Assembly (NCBI RefSeq): GCF_000348785.1
Contig: NC_020520.1
Coordinates: forward strand, 744,001-808,000
From: Ilumatobacter coccineus YM16-304
GTDB taxonomy: Bacteria > Actinomycetota > Acidimicrobiia > Acidimicrobiales > Ilumatobacteraceae
DNA length: 64,000 nt
Direction of reading: 5' to 3'
Position 1 is the stretch's first letter; each line of letters starts with the position of its first letter. This document shows, piece by piece, positions 34,900 to 42,200 of this stretch. The notes under the pieces were generated by a model. The model did not search any database, was not told where the DNA came from, and saw only the letters and a program-made list of their open reading frames with translations. The translations under genes were made by a program, and so were the position numbers.

Positions 34900-35808
34900 T
34901 CAGACGGTCGTGTCGTCGAGGCCGGTGTCGGCGTCGTCGTCGGTCGCGTCGTCCGCGTCGGTCGCCGCGGCGACGGCGGCGAGGGTCTCGTCGAGTTCGC
35001 GGAGGTCGTCGAGTTCTTCTTCGTCGAGGTCGTCACCCGCGCCCGGCGCGGCGTACCCGGCCGCGAACGCGACGGCGGTCGGGATGATCAGCAACGGCCA
35101 CCACGCCACCGACGGCAGTGGGAAGATGCGCAACACCGAGAACGCGACGGTGAGCAACATGCCCACGCCGAGCCCGGAGATGGCGAAGCGCAGACCGCGC
35201 CGGAACCGGTTGGGCGGCAGCGTTCGCCGAGCGAGCCCCTGCAGGTTGAGGAAGATCGACCCGGCGGTCACGAAGAACAGGAGCAACGCGAACAGCGCCA
35301 TGGTGGAGGTGACGCTGCCGCGAACATCGACGGCGAAGTCGGTGGTGGCCAACAGTTGCCGGTCGTCGCCGGGCGCGTACAGGGCGAGTTTCGACCGGAG
35401 GTAGCCGTGGGCCTGGCTGTCGATGTCGAAGAAGTCGAGCGGTACCCGCACCTCCCGGGTCTCGCCGGGGCCGAGCTCGACAGCGATGCGCGTGGTGTAG
35501 GTGAGGAACGTGAGACCGAGCATCTCGCCTTCGAGACGCAGGTAGCGGACGGCCTGGGTCGTGTCGCTCGTGTTCGTCATCGTCATCGACAGTTGCGATT
35601 CTTCGGTCGACAGCGGAAGTGGGTTCGAGGCGTCGGCGTCGTCGAGGTGGATGTCGTCGATCGTCGCGTCGATCTCGAGGACTTCGTCGGTCGAGCCTCC
35701 GCACGCCGACATGACGAGTGCGGCGCAGACGGCGAGCGCGCCCATCAGTCGCGTGCCCCCGCCTGATCGGAGGCGGGACGCAGATGCGGTGGCGGAGGAA
35801 GGGTGCAT
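34900..35808 (-). CDS. Membrane lipoprotein with extracytoplasmic beta domain and acidic tail
   Basis: A 302-residue protein of unknown function. A signal peptide ends in the lipobox LVMSAC (about residue 36). Residues about 45-160 form a beta-rich extracytoplasmic domain (QLSMTMTNTSDTTQAVRYL, VELGPGETREVRVPLDFF) of the kind that stabilises conserved 'late embryogenesis/LEA-like' or Ig-like folds. Three or four membrane helices follow (about 168-255), and the C-terminus is a highly acidic Asp/Glu tail of about 45 residues. Lipid anchor plus membrane helices is unusual. It is divergent from the FHA-cyclase gene, which might suggest a link in signalling, but this is only positional. Confidence 0.75.
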   Translation of the reverse strand: MHPSSATASASRLRSGGGTRLMGALAVCAALVMSACGGSTDEVLEIDATIDDIHLDDADASNPLPLSTEESQLSMTMTNTSDTTQAVRYLRLEGEMLGLTFLTYTTRIAVELGPGETREVRVPLDFFDIDSQAHGYLRSKLALYAPGDDRQLLATTDFAVDVRGSVTSTMALFALLLFFVTAGSIFLNLQGLARRTLPPNRFRRGLRFAISGLGVGMLLTVAFSVLRIFPLPSVAWWPLLIIPTAVAFAAGYAAPGAGDDLDEEELDDLRELDETLAAVAAATDADDATDDDADTGLDDTTV

Positions 35809-35941
35809 GTTCGATCTCGAGGTGAGGGCGGTGGTCGTACATTACGGCCACCGCGCCACAGCATGCACGACAACGCGTCGCCCGGCATTAACGAGTCGGC
35901 CCGCCTGCGCGTCGCAGGCGACAGACAGCACCACGACCTTC

Positions 35942-35947
35942 TACGCT
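35942..35947 (+). promoter_or_regulatory. Predicted -10 hexamer TACGCT of the FHA-cyclase gene
   Basis: TACGCT is followed by 6 nt and the GTG at 35954; the same hexamer precedes aroQ. It determines the start of the cyclase. Confidence 0.5.
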
Positions 35948-35953
35948 GAGACG

Positions 35954-36994
35954 GTGCACCCCGTCGTCGAAATCCGTCAGCCGAACCAGCCGACGCTGTT
36001 CATCTCGATCCGCGGTCCGCTCGAGGTCGGGCGGGAGTGCAACGGCGTGTTGCTCGCCGATCCGCAGGTGTCACGCCGGCATCTGTCGATCGACGTCGAC
36101 GCCGGCCGAGTGATCGTGAGCGACCTGGGCAGCACCAACGGCTCGACGCTCGACGGCAACCGGTTGGTCGCCCCGTCGGTGCTCGGTCCCGGCAGCGAGG
36201 TGAAGTGCGGGGAGACCACGATTCGCCTCGACGCTCCGGTTGCGGCGGTGAAGCCGGTCGACGACGCCAAGGGAACCGTCGTGTCGGGCGCCGACCTCGA
36301 CCCGACCGGCACGATCGTCGCGACGCCTCCGACGGTGACTCCGAACGCTCCCGATCCGCTCCTCGTCGCGCAGCGCCCGATCGCCGGTGGAGACGAGGCC
36401 GTGTATCGCACGTCGATCGACATGGTCGCCGAGAGCGCGCAGAGCGATGGTGTCGACGTGAGGGCGCTGCCCGCCGATCAGGGCACCGTGACGATCGTGT
36501 TCAGCGACATCGAGTCGTCGACCGAGCGCAACGTGCAACTCGGCGACCAGGTGTGGATGCAGGTGCTCGGCGACCACAACCGCATCGTCACCGACCGCGT
36601 CAACCAGTACGGCGGCACGATCATCAAGAATCAGGGCGACGGTTACATGCTCTCGTTCTCGGGTGCCCGCGTGGCGCTCGACTGCATGATGGCCGTGCAG
36701 CGCGACCTCACGGCACACGCCAGCGCCAACCCCGACCGATCGGTGCGAATCCGCATCGGCATGCACACCGGCGAAGTGCTCGCCGACCAAGACGGCGACC
36801 TGTTCGGCACGCACGTCGTGGTGGCCGCTCGCGTCGCCAACCTCGCGCAGGGCGGCGAGATTCTGGTGTCGTCGTTGACGAAGGAGATCATCGCCTCACG
36901 CGGCGACATCACCTTCGACCCGCCTCGCAACGTGCATCTCAAGGGCATCGGCGACGCAGTGGTGTACCCGATGGACTGGGCCCGCCACGGCTGA
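35954..36994 (+). CDS. FHA domain-class III adenylate/guanylate cyclase
   Basis: A 346-residue soluble signalling protein. The N-terminal FHA domain (about 15-90) has the phosphothreonine-binding set GRECN, VSRRHLSI and LGSTNGSTLDG. A 75-residue linker leads to a class III cyclase domain (about 175-340): metal Asp in VFSDIESST, second Asp in NQGDGYMLSFSG, and IRIGMHTGEVLADQDGDLFGTHVVVAARV with the transition-state Asn replaced by His/Val-type residues, so activity or base choice is uncertain. The GTG at 35954 is set by TACGCT 6 nt upstream. It converges on a Ser/Thr kinase gene with only a 39-bp palindrome between them; the kinase could phosphorylate a partner read by the FHA domain. Confidence 0.93.
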   Translation: MHPVVEIRQPNQPTLFISIRGPLEVGRECNGVLLADPQVSRRHLSIDVDAGRVIVSDLGSTNGSTLDGNRLVAPSVLGPGSEVKCGETTIRLDAPVAAVKPVDDAKGTVVSGADLDPTGTIVATPPTVTPNAPDPLLVAQRPIAGGDEAVYRTSIDMVAESAQSDGVDVRALPADQGTVTIVFSDIESSTERNVQLGDQVWMQVLGDHNRIVTDRVNQYGGTIIKNQGDGYMLSFSGARVALDCMMAVQRDLTAHASANPDRSVRIRIGMHTGEVLADQDGDLFGTHVVVAARVANLAQGGEILVSSLTKEIIASRGDITFDPPRNVHLKGIGDAVVYPMDWARHG

Positions 36995-37000
36995 GTGACC

Positions 37001-37039
37001 AACCTGGTTATTTCCATCCCGGATGGAAATAACCAGGTT
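37001..37039. repeat. Dispersed palindrome copy 2 (perfect 19-bp arms)
   Basis: AACCTGGTTATTTCCATCC, one C, then the exact reverse complement. It occupies nearly the whole gap between the convergent FHA-cyclase stop (36994) and kinase stop (37044), where it probably ends both transcripts. Arms are the same as in copies at 10057 and 59811. Confidence 0.9.
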
Positions 37040-37043
37040 CGTG

Positions 37044-39158
37044 TCAGCGTGAGGCGAGGGCTTTGATGGCCGTGTGGCGCAGCGCTTGTTTCGCGGCGCG
37101 TCGGCGCTGACGATTCGCTCGCGTTGCGAGGCCGAGTGCTGCCGCACCCAGCGCGCACAGCGCAGCCGGACCGACGAGGGCGACGAGACCCCGTTCGGTG
37201 CCGACGATGATCGTCAACGCGGCCGACACGCCGGCGCCGAGCAGCCCGCCGGTCACGACGAGACCGACGAACGACGTGAACCCGCCTCGGCCTCGGCGGA
37301 ACGCGCGGAGGTTCGACTCGACACCGGCCACCGCGAACAGGATCAGCAGGATCGAGATCACACCCGCGGCGGTGAGGAACCAGGCATTGGTGGCAGTCAC
37401 TGCGAACTCGGAGCTCGTCACGACGTCGCCGGTCGGGTCGGCGAACTCGACGGTCGCGGTCATCGATCCCGCCGAGACGTTGCCGATGAAGCCGGTGTTC
37501 AACGTTCGGAACGAGCCACTCGTGTTGCCCGGAATCGAGTCGGTCGCACCGACCGGGATGCCGAATTGCTCGAAGCTCATCGAGACCTCGACCTCGTCGG
37601 GCACGGCGAGACCGTCGACGACGAGGGGCTCGCCGAGGTCGATCTCGATCGGGCCGGACGCGTCGACGCGCTCCCCGTTGACGGTCATCTGGGCGATGGC
37701 CGGATCGGTGTCGAGGTCTCCCGAGCCGCCACCGACGAGCGCCCAAGCGAGACCGGCGATGAAGAGGATCGCGGCGATGGCGTACTGCGCAACTGGCCGA
37801 GCGGGCGGTGCCAAGACCTCGGAGATGTCGATGAGTTGGTCGATCTGATCGGCCTTGGCCCGCCCGAGGTCGCGATCGGTCGCCTGCGGCTTCACCGGAG
37901 TCAGCGCCGCCGGCGCCCGTGATGGTGTCGGTGAAGGTGTCGTTGATGCCGTCGGTGATGGTGTCGGCGAACCGGCGTCGGAGCCACCGGTGTCGCCCGT
38001 GTCGGCCGTGCGGCCGTCGTCCGGTGCGACCTCGACATCGCTCGGGGTCGCTGAGGCGGTCGATGACGCGGTCGATAGGGGGTCGATGTCGCTCGGCGTC
38101 GTCGGCACGACGGTCGAGGTGGCTTCCGACGGCGCCGCGTCACCGGGCGCGGCGCCCGCCACGACGGTGCCACGCGCGCCGCTGCTCGGCTCGGCGGTCG
38201 GCCGCTGCGGCACTTCCCCCGGGCGGAGGGTGCGAGCGGCACGGCCGATGCGTTCGGAACCGAGGACCGCGACCCCGGCGGCGTCGAGCCAGGCGGGGCC
38301 CCATGCCTCGACGGCCGCCTCGGCGAGCAGCGTGCCGAACAGCTCGGCCGATGCGATGCGTTCCGACGTGGAGCGAGCGAGCCCGCTCATCGTGACGTCG
38401 GCGATCGGGGTCGGGACGTGTGGCGCTGCCGTGGTGACCGGCATCGGATTGGAGGTGATCCGCTGCGTCAACATCGCGACGAGCGAGTCGGACGAGTCGA
38501 ACGGCAAGCGGCCCGACAGCATCTCGTAGAACATCGTCGCCGTGGCGTACACATCGGCGGCAGGCCCGACGTGCTTGCCCTCGGCCTGCTCGGGCGCCAT
38601 GTAGGCGGGCGTGCCGAGCACCGACCCGGCGACCGTGGCCTTCGTGCTCGCACCGTTGACCATACGCGCGATGCCGAAATCGGTGACCTTCAGCACGCCG
38701 TCGGCGTCGAACATCAGATTCTCCGGCTTGATGTCTCGATGGAGCACGCCCTGGTCGTGAGCGTGCTGCATCGCGGAGCAGGTCGCCAGCGTGAGCGCGG
38801 TCGCTCGCGGCATCGTGAGCCCGGCGCTGACGAACTGGTCCCAGACGGTTCCGCCGGGAAGCTGTTCCATGACGAGCACACAGTGGTCGTCACGCTCGAT
38901 GTAGTCGTAGACGGGGACCACGTGCGGGTGATTCAGCGCGGCGAGTGCCTTGGCCTCGACGACGAAACGCTCACGCGTGGCGGCATCGGCGGCCAGGGCC
39001 CCCTGCAGTTCCTTCACCGCGACCAGACGGTCGAGGCGCTGGTGGCGGGCGAGGTGCACCACGCCCATCGCACCTCGGCCCAGCTCCCGTTCGATCGAGT
39101 ACTCGGGAAGCAGCGCTGCCAGATGATGTCGGCCGGATGTCGGCTGCCCGCTCGTCAC
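37044..39158 (-). CDS. Membrane-anchored Ser/Thr protein kinase (PknB-like catalytic domain)
   Basis: A 704-residue Hanks-type kinase. The catalytic domain (about 20-285) is complete: GRGAMG loop near 27-32, ATP Lys49 in VAVKE, HRDIKPEN at 140-147, DFG at 160-162, and APE in YMAPEQAEG. A Thr/Ser/Pro-rich linker (about 330-430) leads to a membrane helix near 465-480, an extracytoplasmic beta domain (about 490-590) and three more hydrophobic segments to the C-terminus. It lacks PASTA repeats. The GTG at 39158 is 7 nt after TACTGT on the minus strand, favouring it over the GTG at 39167. It is divergent from the giant surface protein gene and convergent with the FHA-cyclase, both possible functional partners. 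Confidence 0.93.
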   Translation of the reverse strand: MTSGQPTSGRHHLAALLPEYSIERELGRGAMGVVHLARHQRLDRLVAVKELQGALAADAATRERFVVEAKALAALNHPHVVPVYDYIERDDHCVLVMEQLPGGTVWDQFVSAGLTMPRATALTLATCSAMQHAHDQGVLHRDIKPENLMFDADGVLKVTDFGIARMVNGASTKATVAGSVLGTPAYMAPEQAEGKHVGPAADVYATATMFYEMLSGRLPFDSSDSLVAMLTQRITSNPMPVTTAAPHVPTPIADVTMSGLARSTSERIASAELFGTLLAEAAVEAWGPAWLDAAGVAVLGSERIGRAARTLRPGEVPQRPTAEPSSGARGTVVAGAAPGDAAPSEATSTVVPTTPSDIDPLSTASSTASATPSDVEVAPDDGRTADTGDTGGSDAGSPTPSPTASTTPSPTPSRAPAALTPVKPQATDRDLGRAKADQIDQLIDISEVLAPPARPVAQYAIAAILFIAGLAWALVGGGSGDLDTDPAIAQMTVNGERVDASGPIEIDLGEPLVVDGLAVPDEVEVSMSFEQFGIPVGATDSIPGNTSGSFRTLNTGFIGNVSAGSMTATVEFADPTGDVVTSSEFAVTATNAWFLTAAGVISILLILFAVAGVESNLRAFRRGRGGFTSFVGLVVTGGLLGAGVSAALTIIVGTERGLVALVGPAALCALGAAALGLATRANRQRRRAAKQALRHTAIKALASR

Positions 39159-39165
39159 TCGCAGC

Positions 39166-39171
39166 ACAGTA
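39166..39171 (-). promoter_or_regulatory. Predicted -10 hexamer TACTGT of the kinase gene
   Basis: TACTGT is followed by 7 nt and the GTG at 39158 on the minus strand; it overlaps the alternative GTG at 39167, which is therefore unlikely to be transcribed as a start. Confidence 0.45.
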
Positions 39172-39253
39172 CCGAAGCGACGTCAGCGGGGCGTGAACGA
39201 TGCGGAACCAGCCGCGACCAGCGGCGATTAACGCTCGGTTCACGTGCCATCCG

Positions 39254-39259
39254 TAGTCT
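39254..39259 (+). promoter_or_regulatory. Predicted -10 hexamer TAGTCT of the giant surface protein gene
   Basis: TAGTCT is followed by 6 nt and the ATG at 39266. Confidence 0.45.
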
Positions 39260-39265
39260 TGTGTG

Positions 39266-42200
39266 ATGGCTGGTGCGAGCACGATGCGCAGAACGCGCTC
39301 TCGACGCTTCGCCGCGCTACGACTGATGTCGTGCCTGGCCGTGGTCCCGATCGGCCTCGGACCGACCGTGGTGGCGTTCGCCGACTCGGCAACGCCCAGC
39401 ACGACGGAACCCACGGCGACCACCGAGCCGGCCCCCACACCGACCGTTCCGACGACCCAGAGCACGACGGTCGCGCCCGACACGACCGCGCCGACGACTC
39501 CCGTGCCGACGACTCCGCCCGTGACGACCGCCGTCGCCACATCGACCACGGTCGCTCCCGCCGAGCCGCCGACCGCGACGTCGACCAGCGAACCCTCGCC
39601 CGACACCACCACTCCAGGCACCAGCACTCCAGACACCAGCACCCCGGAGAACACGACGCCGGGCACCAGCACCCCGGTGAGTACGACGATCGACCCGGCC
39701 TCGACCGTCACACCGTCGACCTCGGTGCCGACCGAGGCCTCCTCGACCACGGTCGATCAGCAAGCGGCCACGACCGACCTCGGTGCCACGCCTGCAGCCT
39801 CGAGCACCGTCGTTCCCACCAGCGTCGCGACGGGTTCCGCGGGCCCGGAGAGCACCACGACGATCCCGACCAGCACGAGTACGACGAGCACCACGCCGGG
39901 TCCGCTTCGTGCGCCGGCACCGCCATCGGCCGCGCCGCCGAACACGATGTGGACGCTCGGACTCCGCTACCTCGGCGGCACCACCTACACCGGTACGTTC
40001 GACCTGTACCTACGCGCGCAGTTCGGCGGCACGACCGTCGAGCTCACCGACGGCCAGGTGTCGCTGCCGCTCGCCCGCCGAACCGGTTTCGACGAGTACG
40101 TCCGCGTCGAGATGGGTTCGAGCTACGTCGCCGCGTTCCCGTTCACCTGGGAGTGCACGGGCGATGTGTCGGGCACACAGATCGGAACCACGCAACAGTT
40201 CACGCCGGCCGTCGACGCGATGGACGCCACGATGGACTGCGTCTTCATCATCGACAACACCAACCCACCCGTCGTCGACGTCGTCTCCGAAGTCGTCGGT
40301 GACGACACCGGCACCGTCAGCTTCGACTACAGCATCGACTACGCGTCGTACGACCGGGTCAACGTCACCTCCTTCGGTGGCGGCGACGGCACCACCGGAT
40401 CCGCGGCCGGTCTCGCCGGATTCTCGCTCGGGGTCACCGCCACCGATGCAGCGACCAACCCACCCAACGTGCAGTCGACCGCTCGCTGCGTCGACGCCGG
40501 CGGTGGGTACGTCTCGAACGGATACTCGGGCTCGGTCTCGACGCCTCGAGACCACATGACCAGCGGAGCGCGGATCACCTGCACCTTCACACACGTCGTG
40601 CCGTCGACGCTGACGATCATCGAGGACGTCGTGCCCGACGACTCGACCGCACCAGCCGCCGACTACTCGATCACTCGATTCCGAACAATCGAGAATCTGA
40701 GCGCCTGGCAGTTGAGCGACGGCCAGACACAGACCTTCACGCTGCGGCCCGACTACAGTGGCAACGCCACGATCACGCGCACCGAGGTGCCGGGGTGGGA
40801 CCTCGACCGGGTCGACTGCGTTCACGACGTCGGCGGATCGGTGCAGCCGTACACCGACTACGACGTGACCCTCGGATCCACGAGCGGGCGAGCGGCGTTC
40901 CCCTCACCGCCTCCCGGCACCGACATCGTCTGCACGTTCGTCGCCGTCCCGGCCGGCGCGCCGTCGGTGTTGGTGAAGGTCGAGCCGAACGTGATCGACG
41001 AGTCGGCGTACGACGACTTCGTGGTCGAGGTACGCGATGACGGAGGAAGCCTCCTGCAGACGATCACGGCGGCGCCCAGCGGTGGGACTCAGACCGAGCC
41101 GCTCCCGTCGGGCGGGACGTACGCCGTCACCATCACCAACCCGCAGGGGCTCGACATCACCTGGACCTGCGACGGAGTCGTCACCACCGACCCGACCGCA
41201 TCGTTCCCGACGATCCTCGGCGAGACCGCCGACTGCACACTCGCCCTCGTCGAGCCGATCCCGACCGGCACGACCACCTTGAGCCTTCGCAAGAACGAAG
41301 ACCCCGACTACTTCTACTTCCAGAACTACGGCGTCGAGGTGAACAACGGCGACTACCGCATCGCCTCCGGAGTCATCGCCGAAGACGAGCCGGCGCTGGT
41401 CATCACCGGCCTCGCCGCGCAGACGTTGACGATCACCGAGACGAGTCGCAACTCGGAGTACGAACTCGCCTCGGTGGTGTGCACCAACGTCGATTCGACG
41501 TCGCCGATCACGCGACGCGCCTACATCGATGGTCCGACGGACGGCAACCTCATCCGAGAAGGGGTGTTCTCGATCGACTTCGTCGACGGCGTCGACATCG
41601 ACTGTCTGCTCACCAACTCGCCGAGCACGGCCACGTCGATCCTGCGGGTCGAGACCATCACCGACCCCGCCGGCTCGTCGCAACAGTTCGACTACTCGAT
41701 CGATCCGGCCGCCCTCGTTCCGGTCGACCCGACGTTCGCACAGGGCGACGGCGACGAAGCGAGCCGGGAGGTCGCGGGCGGCGAGTTCTACACCGTCACC
41801 CAGAGCCCGGTCGCCGGATTCGCCACCGAGTCGGCCTGCTTCCCCACGTCGGGCATCCCCTTCTACTCCGACGACCTCGAAGCGGGGACGTACGTCGAGA
41901 ACGACGTCGACTACACCTGTCGGTTCATCAACACGTTCGCACCTGCCTCGCTGACCGTCGGGGTCGACGTCGAACCCGACGACCCGGCGATCGACACCCA
42001 GGTGTCGATCGATCGGGCGGGCACCTACGTCGCAACCGACGACACCATGATCAGCGGCGACGGATCGGTCGTGGCGTCCACGCTCGTCGATGGCACGTAC
42101 ACGATCTCTCTCGAGTACCCGTACGCCCAGCACGTCACCGGTGTGGTCGGCGCCGGGTGCACCCAAGGGGTCACGACGGTGCAGACGGTCGGCGGCGTGC

